Shown here: positions 1-7,458 of the stretch, in pieces
Layout: each line of letters opens with the position of its first letter
Position numbering within the stretch: the stretch's first letter is position 1
Assembly (NCBI GenBank): GCA_020848015.1
Contig: JADLBA010000137.1
Coordinates: 1 to 13,318 of the forward strand
DNA: 13,318 bases
From: Crocinitomicaceae bacterium
GTDB lineage: Bacteria; Bacteroidota; Bacteroidia; Flavobacteriales_D; Sanyastnellaceae
Direction: 5' to 3'
Made by a program: the position numbers and the translations under genes
The notes under the pieces: model-generated
The model's input: the letters and a program-made list of their open reading frames with translations, nothing else
The model's database searches: none
What the model was told of the DNA's origin: nothing

Positions 1-92
1 AGCCAGATATTTTAATTCTGAGAGTCAAAGCCAAATGCTAAATAACTTTTAAAGATCAATAGAAGCTCCTAAGCACCAATCCTTGAATACTC

Positions 93-100
93 TAAATTTG
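93..100 (+). promoter_or_regulatory. Candidate -7 promoter element upstream of trmD
   Basis: The bases TAAATTTG match the Bacteroidota -7 consensus TAnnTTTG exactly. They lie about 117 bases before the trmD ATG, so the transcript would carry a leader of roughly 110 bases. No TTG -33 element is visible at the usual 19 to 21 base spacing, which lowers confidence. Nothing else is recognised in positions 1 to 217. Confidence 0.3.
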
Positions 101-217
101 TGCAGTGAACTGATGGGAACATTGACTTTCCTCTCCCAGTGGGTTTATCTGCGAAAGAAATACTGTAAATACATTATACATAGATTTAATGATTCAGCAA
201 AATCCTTTATTCAAACG

Positions 218-895
218 ATGAGAATAGATATTCTGACAATACTTCCACGACTCCTCGATGGGCCTTTTGCTGACTCAATTCTCGAAAGAGCGCAGCAAAA
301 AAATCTGTGTGAAATTCACCTTCACAATATAAGGGATCATTCAACGGACAAACACAAAAGTGTGGATGATTACCAGTTTGGTGGAGGAGCAGGAATGGTG
401 ATGATGGTGCAGCCTATTGCGGATTGTATTGATTCATTAAAGAAGGAAAGAACTTATGATGAAATCATTTTTTTAACTCCAGACGGTGAACGTTTAGAAC
501 AGCGCCGATGCAATGAATTTTCCTTATTGAAAAACATCATCCTTCTCTGTGGACATTATAAAGGAGTGGATCAGAGAGTCCGGGAACATTATATAACAAA
601 GGAAATCTCCATCGGGGATTATGTATTGAGTGGAGGAGAAATTGCCGCTGCTGTACTGGTGGATAGCGTTGTACGACTTATTCCGGGTGTTATCAACGAC
701 GAGACCAGCGCACTCACCGATTCGTTTCAGGATAATCTGCTCGCGCCGCCGGTATATACACGACCGGCAGAATACAATGGCTGGAAGGTACCTGAAATTC
801 TTACTTCGGGAAATTTTAAACTTATTGAGGACTGGAGAATGGAGCAAGCCTATCGTAAAACAAAAGAACGCCGACCCGACTTGTTGAATCAATAA
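218..895 (+). CDS. trmD: tRNA (guanine-N1-)-methyltransferase TrmD
   Basis: TrmD methylates N1 of G37 next to the anticodon using S-adenosylmethionine, preventing +1 frameshifting; it acts in the cytoplasm as a knotted (SPOUT) homodimer. The 225-residue product starts MRIDILTILP. It carries the family blocks FGGGAGMVMM (about 54-63), the SAM-binding segments LLCGHYKGVDQRV (109-121) and YVLSGGEIAAA (135-145), a TDSF segment (167-170) that should hold the catalytic Asp, and TRPAEYNGWKVPEIL (181-195) followed by ERRPDLL at the end. HYKG replaces the RYEG of enterobacteria. The frame is open back to a TTG at 83, but the extra 45 residues look like nothing in TrmD, so ATG 218 is chosen. rarA follows after 21 bases. 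Identification is firm. Confidence 0.95.
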   Translation: MRIDILTILPRLLDGPFADSILERAQQKNLCEIHLHNIRDHSTDKHKSVDDYQFGGGAGMVMMVQPIADCIDSLKKERTYDEIIFLTPDGERLEQRRCNEFSLLKNIILLCGHYKGVDQRVREHYITKEISIGDYVLSGGEIAAAVLVDSVVRLIPGVINDETSALTDSFQDNLLAPPVYTRPAEYNGWKVPEILTSGNFKLIEDWRMEQAYRKTKERRPDLLNQ

Positions 896-916
896 AAAAA
901 ATATATATTACATTTG
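881..916 (+). promoter_or_regulatory. Promoter-like TTG ... TAnnTTTG abutting rarA start
   Basis: TACATTTG at 909-916 is an exact TAnnTTTG match, and a TTGTTG lies at 881-886, giving a spacer of 22 bases, slightly long. The element ends on the base before the rarA ATG (917), so transcription from it would begin inside the codons for the first residues. It is therefore either fortuitous or serves a shorter product. It also overlaps the 3' end of trmD. Confidence 0.3.
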
Positions 917-2200
917 ATGAGCATTCATCGCGATACTCCGCTGGCAGAGCGGATGCGCCCGGTTTCACTCGATGATTACATCGGTCAGAATCATATTGTG
1001 GGGACAAATGCAGTGCTTCGAAAGGCCATTGTCTCAGGAGCCATACCTTCTATGATTCTTTGGGGCCCACCCGGCGTTGGGAAGACCACATTGGCAACGA
1101 TTATTTCCCATCAACTGAAGCGCCCTTTCTTTTCTCTTAGTGCCATCAATAGTGGAGTAAAAGAGGTGCGTGAAGTGATTGAAGCTGCCGGTAAAGGAGG
1201 AATGTTCAGCAGGAATGCTGTATTGTTTATTGATGAGATACACCGATTCAGCAAGTCGCAACAGGATTCGCTGCTTGGTGCGGTGGAAAAAGGTATCGTT
1301 ACGCTCATTGGTGCCACCACAGAAAATCCGTCCTTTGAGGTAATATCTGCTTTGCTCTCAAGATGCCAGGTTTATGTGCTGAAACCCTTGGAAGAGAAGG
1401 ATCTTACAGACCTGGTGGACAGGGCTATTTCGGAAGATAAAGTATTGCAATCCCGTGAAATTTCTGTCAAAGAATACGAAGCTCTCCTGCGGCTGAGTGG
1501 AGGAGATGCAAGAAAACTACTGAATGTACTTGAACTCGTTGTGGAAAGTATCGAAGACAATCCGGTGGAGATAACGAATGAAAATGTACTGAATATTGTT
1601 CAGCAGAATATGGCTATGTACGATAAGAGCGGAGAGATGCATTACGACATCATTTCTGCTTTTATAAAGAGTATTCGGGGAAGTGATCCGAATGCTGCTG
1701 TTTATTATCTCGCGAGAATGGTGGAAGGGGGAGAGGATCCGAAATTCATTGCCCGGCGGATGTTGATACTTGCGGCGGAGGATATCGGTCTGGCTAATCC
1801 AAATGCTCTGCTGATAGCAGATGCCACTTTTCGGGCAGTAGAAAATATTGGCTGGCCTGAAAGCCGCATCATACTCAGTGAATGTGCGATCTACTTGGCC
1901 ACTTCACCTAAGAGTAACAGTGCATATTCCGCTATTGATGCAGCGATCGCTGAGGTGAAGGCTAAGGGCGATCTGCCGGTGCCCCTTCATCTCCGAAATG
2001 CCCCGACACGACTGATGAAGGAAATAGGATATGGAAAAGAGTATGCCTATGCGCATGCTTACGAAGGGAATTTTGTTCAACAGGAGTTTTTGCCGGAAAA
2101 GATCAGTGGTACGGTATTTTATGAACCTGGAAATAATAGCAAGGAAAACAGTATTAGGGAATGGCTTAAGAAAATATGGAACCTAAGGTATAAGTGGTAA
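917..2200 (+). CDS. rarA: Replication-associated recombination protein A, AAA+ ATPase (RarA/MgsA)
   Basis: RarA is a clamp-loader-like AAA+ ATPase that acts at stalled replication forks and single-strand DNA ends, with partners such as SSB; MgsA in E. coli and Mgs1/WRNIP1 in eukaryotes are relatives. The 427-residue product opens with PLAERMRP...YIGQ, the typical family N-terminus. It has Walker A GPPGVGKTT (50-58), Walker B VLFIDE (102-107), a sensor stretch GATTENPSFE, and the tetramerising C-terminal half. That half includes EGGEDPKFIARRML and the signature RNAPTRLMKEIGYGKEYAYAH near the end. ATG 917 is preferred over TTG 914, because 914 lies inside a promoter-like element and would add only one residue. 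It may be co-transcribed with trmD, 21 bases upstream. Full length for the family; no defect seen. Confidence 0.95.
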   Translation: MSIHRDTPLAERMRPVSLDDYIGQNHIVGTNAVLRKAIVSGAIPSMILWGPPGVGKTTLATIISHQLKRPFFSLSAINSGVKEVREVIEAAGKGGMFSRNAVLFIDEIHRFSKSQQDSLLGAVEKGIVTLIGATTENPSFEVISALLSRCQVYVLKPLEEKDLTDLVDRAISEDKVLQSREISVKEYEALLRLSGGDARKLLNVLELVVESIEDNPVEITNENVLNIVQQNMAMYDKSGEMHYDIISAFIKSIRGSDPNAAVYYLARMVEGGEDPKFIARRMLILAAEDIGLANPNALLIADATFRAVENIGWPESRIILSECAIYLATSPKSNSAYSAIDAAIAEVKAKGDLPVPLHLRNAPTRLMKEIGYGKEYAYAHAYEGNFVQQEFLPEKISGTVFYEPGNNSKENSIREWLKKIWNLRYKW

Positions 2201-2578
2201 TTTGGTCAGGGGGAGCATTCCTATAATTATTTTCTATCCGATCGAACGGTCATTTTATAGATTGTCTAAGACCCCGATTAGTTGCAGAGAATTCGCAAAA
2301 CAGTTTAGGCTGATTTCAATTTTCGAATGATTTTTTTTCAGGAATTGGAACAAAAATGATTTTTAAAAGAACCAGAAGAAACCAAAGGTGCTTCCGGATC
2401 ATTTTCGTTCATCGGATTATTCCTGAGGCGTTGATCTCTGGCATTGCCCGTTTCCGCCTCGCCCGATAAGGAAAAAATAATCTGTTTTATCGTTTGCTTC
2501 TTTTGATGTTGATTCATTCGATTTTTGATGAGGATATGTGTCTCGACAGAACCCAAACGGGACTGAAAGTGTAATTGT

Positions 2579-2586
2579 TATTTTTG
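2579..2586 (+). promoter_or_regulatory. Candidate -7 promoter element for the 2716 gene
   Basis: TATTTTTG matches TAnnTTTG exactly. A transcript from here would start near 2591 and carry a leader of about 125 bases that contains the tandem repeat. No TTG is present at the expected -33 spacing, so the call is weak. A second, imperfect site (TAAATTTA, 2696-2703) lies nearer the gene, with TTTTG 18 bases upstream inside the second repeat unit. Confidence 0.3.
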
Positions 2587-2646
2587 TATGTTGCGACGAG
2601 CATTCAAAACGTGAATAACTCTGTTGATATGTGCGAATATTCATTC

Positions 2647-2684
2647 GGTTTACTTTTAGAAGGCAGGTTTACTTTTGGAAAGCA
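2647..2684 (+). repeat. Tandem direct repeat, 2 x 19 bp
   Basis: Unit 1 (2647-2665, GGTTTACTTTTAGAAGGCA) is followed with no gap by unit 2 (2666-2684, GGTTTACTTTTGGAAAGCA); 17 of 19 bases agree, the two differences both being A/G changes. The pair ends 31 bases before the ATG at 2716. Adjacent direct repeats just upstream of a start are a common form of regulator binding site, but no regulator is known here, so the role is inference. Confidence 0.7.
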
Positions 2685-2715
2685 GCAATTGTAATTAAAT
2701 TTAAATCTTTTTTCC

Positions 2716-3270
2716 ATGCTGACGATTTTTGGACGCAAGAAACTTACTTCTGAAAGGACCGCACATATTTTTACCCATCGCCTTATTGAAACGGTTGAGC
2801 AGGGTTTTGCCGAAGTGGCAGGGTTCATCAACGACAGCCCTGAGTTTGTGTTGCCTCCTAATATTAATCCTGATGATTACGGTAAATTTCTGATGATTGT
2901 TATCGCAGGAAACTATTCATTCATTCCACAGCATTTTACAGAAGGAGAAGACAAGGAGATCATTTTTGAGTGCAACCAGAAGCTGGCTCCGGTTTTTGAC
3001 CTTGATCTGACCTCTTTTATTGATCATATCAAGGAATACAAGGATACCATGAACAAGGTCAATACGCCCTCGAAGAATATGTTGTACGCAATGTCAAAAG
3101 CAGTATTCTTCAAGTATGATCTCAATGACTATCAGGAGGAATATTTCCGCCAGATGAAAACTCCTAATCCGATCTTCCTGAAAAATATCGACGAGGTAAT
3201 GCGTCATTTCCTTTGGGATTGGGAAGTATTCAATGAAAAGTATAAAGTGATTTCACAGGCCACAGTCTGA
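2716..3270 (+). CDS. Uncharacterised 184-residue protein
   Basis: I do not recognise this family. The product (184 residues) is predicted soluble: it has no signal peptide and no membrane helix. It begins MLTIFGRKKLTSERTAH, has a patterned, mostly helical N-terminal third (IETVEQGFAEVAGFI), a Pro-Asp-rich turn (VLPPNINPDDYGKF), and an acidic and aromatic C-terminal region ending HFLWDWEVFNEKYKVISQ. Composition and codon use resemble the neighbours, which argues for a real gene rather than a chance frame. It is isolated: about 515 bases lie upstream and a terminator-like hairpin follows 25 bases after the stop. The tandem repeat just upstream suggests its own control. ATG 2716 is the first start in frame and is adopted without Shine-Dalgarno support. 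Confidence 0.8.
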   Translation: MLTIFGRKKLTSERTAHIFTHRLIETVEQGFAEVAGFINDSPEFVLPPNINPDDYGKFLMIVIAGNYSFIPQHFTEGEDKEIIFECNQKLAPVFDLDLTSFIDHIKEYKDTMNKVNTPSKNMLYAMSKAVFFKYDLNDYQEEYFRQMKTPNPIFLKNIDEVMRHFLWDWEVFNEKYKVISQATV

Positions 3271-3295
3271 TAAAAGTTACAAGCAACGATCTTGA

Positions 3296-3322
3296 AAAAA
3301 GCCGCCGGACAGAGGGCTTTTT
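3296..3322 (+). terminator. Terminator-like hairpin ending at the mscS start codon
   Basis: AAAAAGCC (3296-3303) pairs perfectly with GGCTTTTT (3315-3322) around an 11-base loop. An A run on one side and a T run on the other make it look bidirectional. The last T is the base before the ATG at 3323. It probably ends transcription of the 2716 gene. Because AGAGGG (3311-3316), a Shine-Dalgarno-like sequence, sits in the loop and right arm, it could also act on initiation of the channel gene. Confidence 0.55.
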
Positions 3323-4192
3323 ATGTTCTTAAAATCAATTATGCCTTTCCCTTCTCAGGAAATTAGTGAGCACGTATCTGTGGATCGTATCCAACGATAT
3401 ACAGAGGAACTCGTTGATGGTATTGTCTATTTTTTACCCAAACTGGCTTTTGCACTCCTGACCCTCGTGGCAGGACTGTGGATCATCCGACGTATTGCTG
3501 TAGTCACAGTCAGAGGGCTTCAAAAGAAAGACATTGAACCTTCCCTTCGCTCATTTATACAAAGCCTGCTGAAAATAAGTCTGAAGGTGTTGTTGATTGT
3601 CATGGTGGCAGGAATGCTCGGTATTCAGACAACATCGTTCGTGGCACTGCTTGGTGCTGCCGGACTTGCAGTTGGACTGGCACTTCAGGGTTCACTGGCC
3701 AATTTTGCCGGCGGAGTTTTGATACTCCTTTTTAAACCATATAAAGTGGATGATGATATTGAGGTTGGGGGACAGTTGGGACAAGTAAGCGAAATACAGA
3801 TTTTTAATACCATATTGGTGACTCGTGATGGAAAAACCGTCATTTTACCCAATGGATCGGTTTCCAACCAGACCATCATCAATCATTCCCGTTACGGTTC
3901 ACTGAGAGTGAGTATTCAACTGCAGTTCCCGGCAAGTGCAGATATTGAGATGATACGCAAAGTGATTCTTGAAAATATAGGCGACGACCTGCGAGTCTTA
4001 AAGCAACCGGCACCGTTGGTTATTGTGACAGAAATAGGTGCTGGAAATATAAAAACCCAGGTGAGGTTTTTCGCTCAGCCTAAGTTAGCCGATGAAGTAA
4101 AAGCGGATATACAGGAAAGAATTATTGGGCTGCTTGCCTCTCACAACGTGGCGTTGGGTAACGATTCCGAACGAATTATCATCAACCGCTAG
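3323..4192 (+). CDS. Small-conductance mechanosensitive channel, MscS family
   Basis: The product (289 residues) is an inner-membrane channel that opens under membrane tension to release solutes during hypo-osmotic shock, normally as a heptamer. Three hydrophobic segments are visible, at about 34-56, 82-102 and 106-137. The last is the pore helix TM3, with the Gly/Ala-patterned stretch GAAGLAVGLALQGSLANFAGG. The beta-domain signature FKPYKVDDDIEV...G.V.EI..FNTIL...DG..V.LPNG.V follows, then the C-terminal alpha/beta domain. Length matches E. coli MscS (286 residues). ATG 3323 is the first start; ATG 3341 (MPFPSQE) is a reasonable alternative because the hairpin at 3296-3322 abuts 3323. The gene converges with smpB, with only two bases between the stops. 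Confidence 0.93.
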   Translation: MFLKSIMPFPSQEISEHVSVDRIQRYTEELVDGIVYFLPKLAFALLTLVAGLWIIRRIAVVTVRGLQKKDIEPSLRSFIQSLLKISLKVLLIVMVAGMLGIQTTSFVALLGAAGLAVGLALQGSLANFAGGVLILLFKPYKVDDDIEVGGQLGQVSEIQIFNTILVTRDGKTVILPNGSVSNQTIINHSRYGSLRVSIQLQFPASADIEMIRKVILENIGDDLRVLKQPAPLVIVTEIGAGNIKTQVRFFAQPKLADEVKADIQERIIGLLASHNVALGNDSERIIINR

Positions 4193-4194
4193 GC

Positions 4195-4638
4195 TCAGTC
4201 TCTGTTGTCGCGCTCCATTTCGCGGCGAAGGTCTTTCTGTTTTACATCCTCTCTTTTATCGCGAAAGTTTTTTCCCCGTGCAGTCGCGATTTTTATCTTG
4301 ACCCACCCTTTTTCACTGATGTACAACAATACCGGAACAATGGTGACTCCAGTATCTTTTACTCTCCTGCTGATTTTGTTCAACTCTGTTCGTCCGAGCA
4401 GTAGCTTCCTCTCGCGTCGCTCCGAATGGCCGGAATAACCGGCATTTTCATAGGGAGAAATATTCATGTTGATGATAAAAAGCTCGCCATTCTTCATCTT
4501 GCAATATGCCTCAGCAATATTGGCTTTGCCTGCCCTGATGCTTTTGATCTCCGATCCGGTTAATACGATTCCGGCCACGAACTCATCCATCAGGAAGTAC
4601 TGGAATTCAGCCTTTTTATTTTTGATTTCAACAGCCAT
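4195..4638 (-). CDS. smpB: SsrA-binding protein SmpB
   Basis: SmpB binds tmRNA (SsrA) and carries it into ribosomes stalled on broken mRNA, allowing trans-translation and tagging of the unfinished protein. The 147-residue product shows the oligonucleotide-binding core, NKKAEFQYFL...AGIVLTGSEIKSIRAGKANI, then ISPYENAGYSGHSERRERKLLL. It ends in the basic tail GKNFRDKREDVKQKDLRREM, which in the family folds in the decoding site and mimics an anticodon stem. Length is normal. No tmRNA gene is present in the window. The gene starts opposite the patatin gene, and its stop lies two bases from that of the channel gene, so 3' ends of the two transcripts must overlap unless termination occurs inside coding sequence. 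Confidence 0.95.
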   Translation of the reverse strand: MAVEIKNKKAEFQYFLMDEFVAGIVLTGSEIKSIRAGKANIAEAYCKMKNGELFIINMNISPYENAGYSGHSERRERKLLLGRTELNKISRRVKDTGVTIVPVLLYISEKGWVKIKIATARGKNFRDKREDVKQKDLRREMERDNRD

Positions 4639-4672
4639 TGTACGTGTGCTGAATTGTCAGCATTAGGGTGCG

Positions 4673-4707
4673 CAAAAGTAATCTTGTATTGCTATTGTAT
4701 TTCCAAA
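4673..4707 (-). promoter_or_regulatory. Candidate smpB promoter
   Basis: Read on the minus strand, TACTTTTG (4680 down to 4673) is an exact TAnnTTTG -7 element, and TTTG (4707 down to 4704) serves as a -33 box with a 23-base spacer, a little longer than usual. The predicted start gives a leader of about 30 bases to the smpB ATG at 4638. The opposite strand of this 134-base divergent gap shows no equally good element for the 4773 gene. Confidence 0.45.
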
Positions 4708-4772
4708 CTTTTTTGCACCTTTTCAGCGCCTTCTTGCGTAATAGGCAAAATGTACTTACGACACACTGATCA

Positions 4773-7037
4773 ATGACTGCGCGGCTTACTCCACGGCAAC
4801 GTTTGAGGAGGATACGTTACTTCTTCCCCATCCAACTGCTCGTGCTGCATATCAAGAAAGATCCGCTGCTGTTGTTTTTATGGTTCCTGCTTTTCGGATT
4901 TACGACAAATCTCCTCGCATCTGGTTTTGGTGTCCCACAACAGTTCCTGATCCCCGAATATAATGGCAAGACAGGTTTTGTCTCTTTTGGGATCGTGGGC
5001 TTTGCCCTTGGAGGTTTTATTACTGCTTTCAATCTGTACTCCTATATCATGCACGGGTACCGCTTTCCTTTTATTGCAACCCTTAGCAAACCATTTCAAA
5101 AATTTTCGCTGAACAACTTCCTGATACCGGCTTTTTTTATCATTGCTTATTCGTCGTTCAGTATTAAATTCCAGATTGAAAGAGAATTTATTTCATTATG
5201 GAGCGCGCTGCTGAATATTTTTTCTTTTCTGTTTGGGGTGGGCATATTCCAGAGCGTTTCTTATTTCTATTTTCTCTATACAAATAAGGATGCCAGTGCT
5301 TATGGGAAGGGGAAAAATAAGAAGATTGTTGAGGAAATTCCCGTTGACTCACCGTTTCAGAATCCGCTGAAGTGGTGGACAACACGAAGAAGGGTGGCGA
5401 GATGGCATGTGGAAACATACATTTTCTCCTTTTCAAAGATTCACCTCGCACGCGACAGCAAACACTACGATAAAAAGATACTTGAACGGGTATTTTCCCA
5501 AAACCATATCAATGCCGCCTGGTTTGAGTTGGTGCTTATTATTTCCTTCCTGGTCATTGGTACATTCAGGGAGAATCCTTTTTTTCTGATCCCCGCTGCC
5601 GCGAGTGCTCTTCTCTTTTTTACCATGCTGTTGATGTTTGTCAGTGCCCTGCATTCGTGGGTAAAGGGGTGGAACCTGGCAATTGTCACCATTTTTTTGG
5701 TGCTTCTGAATTTTTTCTATTCAGACCTGAAAATCATTCGCCTCGAAAACCGCGCCTACGGCTTAAACTACGAAAACACGCAGGCCGAATATGTTCCGGC
5801 AATACTCTCCGCCGATTCGAATATGGTAAAAGGGGACGTAAAGCTTACGCTGAATGTACTCGACAACTGGCGAAAAAAGCTGAATACCGAGGCGTTGCGA
5901 GGTGGGCGAAAACCCAAGTTGGTTATCATAGCCACTAGTGGCGGCGGGTCGCGGGCTGCGTTTTGGACGATGAAAAGCCTTGCTACCGCAGACAGTCTCT
6001 GTGGCGGACGGCTTATGAATCACACCTCACTGATCACAGGAGCATCGGGTGGAATGATTGGTGCGGCCTATTTGCGCGAATTGTTTCTGAGGCAGGTACA
6101 GGGGGGGACTGAAAGTATTTACGATACTACCTGCGCTGAAAATATTGCTCGAGACCTTCTGAATCCAATCATTCTCTCAATGACAGTGAATGACTGGTTT
6201 ATCCGTTACCAGAAATTGCGCGATGGGAACTATTATTATACCAAGGACAGAGGATGGGCGTTTGAAAAACAATTAGGAGAAAACACCGACTATGTCTTTG
6301 ACAAACGTCTGTCCGACTACCGGAGGGCGGAGGAAGAGGCCTTGATACCAATGATGGTACTTAGCCCAACGATTATCAATGATGGCAGAAGATTGCTGAT
6401 TTCATCTTTGCCGGTCAGCTACCTCACTCAAACACACCAGATCAACGGAGACCCGAATCCACTTCCCGAAGACATTGAGTTCAGCCGTTTGTTCGCAAAA
6501 CAGGATGCAGAACATCTTCGCTTTATTACTGCACTCCGGATGAATGCCACTTTCCCTTACGTTCTTCCAATGGCGACATTGCCAAGCAATCCGCCGATCG
6601 AAGTAATGGATGCCGGTATCAGAGATAATTTTGGACTGAAGACAACAATGAAATTTCTTTATACTTTCAGGAATTGGATCAATACAAATACAAGCGGCGT
6701 GGTGATTGTGCAGGTGCGTGATCTTCCTAAAGGTGTGGACCTGAGTAACAAGAAGCCTTCCCTCTTTGGGCGGTTCGCCGCACCGCTGGGAAGTATTTAT
6801 GGCAATATGACTAAGACGCAGGACTATAGCAACGAAGAAATGCTCCGCTATCTGAAGGCTTCCTTTGATCAAAACATCGAACTCATCACATTTCAACTGC
6901 ACCAAGACCGCAAGACGCATATCAGCCTGAGCTGGCACTTGACACAATGGGAGCGTAAGCAGATCAGGGAAGCTACGAAGGATCCCTTTTTCATCGAGGA
7001 GGTGGGGCGTTTGAAGAATCTTCTCGAATCGCCGTAA
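4773..7037 (+). CDS. Membrane-anchored patatin-like phospholipase
   Basis: The C-terminal part (about 380-700 of 754) is a patatin-like lipid acyl hydrolase: oxyanion-hole loop SGGGSRAAF (389-397), nucleophile elbow GASGG with Ser425, and DAGIRDNFG with Asp613, completing the Ser-Asp dyad. Such enzymes cleave acyl chains from phospholipids. The N-terminal part holds about seven hydrophobic segments (near 31-55, 67-92, 114-132, 139-169, 249-265, 268-292, 298-317). The N-terminus (RLTPRQRLRRIR), the 93-113 loop and the long 170-248 loop (KNKK, TTRRRVAR) are positively charged. By the positive-inside rule these are cytoplasmic, which puts the lipase domain in the periplasm (inference). Substrate unknown. 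A Met near an outer-membrane or inner-leaflet lipid remodelling role is speculative. No nucleotidyltransferase that would make it an anti-phage effector is nearby. ATG 4773 precedes a plausible cytoplasmic tail. Confidence 0.85.
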   Translation: MTARLTPRQRLRRIRYFFPIQLLVLHIKKDPLLLFLWFLLFGFTTNLLASGFGVPQQFLIPEYNGKTGFVSFGIVGFALGGFITAFNLYSYIMHGYRFPFIATLSKPFQKFSLNNFLIPAFFIIAYSSFSIKFQIEREFISLWSALLNIFSFLFGVGIFQSVSYFYFLYTNKDASAYGKGKNKKIVEEIPVDSPFQNPLKWWTTRRRVARWHVETYIFSFSKIHLARDSKHYDKKILERVFSQNHINAAWFELVLIISFLVIGTFRENPFFLIPAAASALLFFTMLLMFVSALHSWVKGWNLAIVTIFLVLLNFFYSDLKIIRLENRAYGLNYENTQAEYVPAILSADSNMVKGDVKLTLNVLDNWRKKLNTEALRGGRKPKLVIIATSGGGSRAAFWTMKSLATADSLCGGRLMNHTSLITGASGGMIGAAYLRELFLRQVQGGTESIYDTTCAENIARDLLNPIILSMTVNDWFIRYQKLRDGNYYYTKDRGWAFEKQLGENTDYVFDKRLSDYRRAEEEALIPMMVLSPTIINDGRRLLISSLPVSYLTQTHQINGDPNPLPEDIEFSRLFAKQDAEHLRFITALRMNATFPYVLPMATLPSNPPIEVMDAGIRDNFGLKTTMKFLYTFRNWINTNTSGVVIVQVRDLPKGVDLSNKKPSLFGRFAAPLGSIYGNMTKTQDYSNEEMLRYLKASFDQNIELITFQLHQDRKTHISLSWHLTQWERKQIREATKDPFFIEEVGRLKNLLESP

Positions 7038-7458
7038 TATTTTTCTTCTCTGCAGATATATACTGAGCGGGAAAGGGGAATACCTTTGGGATATAAAAAA
7101 GAATCACCCCGAACGTTCGTTCGGATGTAGCTGATATTGACTCGGATTAATGCGAGTAATGTAAACGAATTTTTCAATCATAAGCACTGCTATTTTCTTT
7201 GGCATTATCTGAATTTAAAGTGTTCGCAAGAGTGCAGGGAAGAAAGGGAAGCAAATGTCCTCACCTTTAGTAATACTCTATTTTCTTGATTTATTGTCAG
7301 TAATCAGTTACCGGCAGCACCCTTCTCGGATCAGCGTTTCGATGCTCAATGACAATTCACACATTACTGTTTGAAATTCAGAAGACAGCAACTGCTTGCG
7401 GATTGCAATACGCTTCATTTTTGACAAACGCTGTTGCAATGAACCAAGCCTTTTAGCC
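7038..7458. other. Intergenic region with hairpin and promoter-like box
   Basis: About 420 bases without a convincing gene. TACCTTTG at 7081-7088 matches TAnnTTTG exactly but has no -33 partner; a perfect hairpin follows at 7109-7124. The remainder is AT-rich and unremarkable. A minus-strand frame at 7308-7460 would give a 50-residue basic peptide (MAKRLGSLQQRLSKMKR...), starting across the ATG of the next plus-strand gene. I consider it doubtful. No clean terminator for the patatin gene is visible. Confidence 0.5.
7109..7124. repeat. Perfect hairpin containing a 10-bp palindrome
   Basis: CCGAAC and GTTCGG form a perfect 6-bp stem around GTTC. The same bases contain the self-complementary CGAACGTTCG (7110-7119). 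There is no T run after it, so it is a poor terminator; a dimeric regulator site or a small-RNA stem is possible. It lies 21 bases after the TACCTTTG box. Confidence 0.45.

Larger units (their letters stand above)
2201..2715. other. Long intergenic region with promoter-like element and tandem repeat
   Basis: About 515 bases separate rarA from the next gene. No open frame here looks convincingly coding; short minus-strand frames between 2338 and 2831 have low-complexity, unrecognisable products. The stretch is AT-rich at both ends and holds a TAnnTTTG match at 2579-2586 and a tandem 19-bp repeat at 2647-2684. No clear rho-independent terminator was found after rarA. An undetected small RNA or short peptide cannot be excluded by eye. 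Confidence 0.6.

Noticed and set aside
83..217. N-terminal extension of TrmD from a TTG start
   Set aside because: The 45 extra residues do not resemble TrmD, whose family start matches MRIDILTILP at ATG 218.
2338..2831. Three short minus-strand frames in the gap after rarA
   Set aside because: Products of 72 to 75 residues with no recognisable features; one of them runs antisense into the 2716 gene, and none has a clear promoter.
6402..6947. 181-codon minus-strand frame inside the patatin gene
   Set aside because: It lies wholly antisense to a well-supported domain, and its product shows no motif or export signal.
4773..7037. Patatin as an anti-phage (CBASS CapV-like) effector
   Set aside because: No nucleotidyltransferase, TIR protein or other defence gene lies nearby, and the membrane domain is unlike those effectors.
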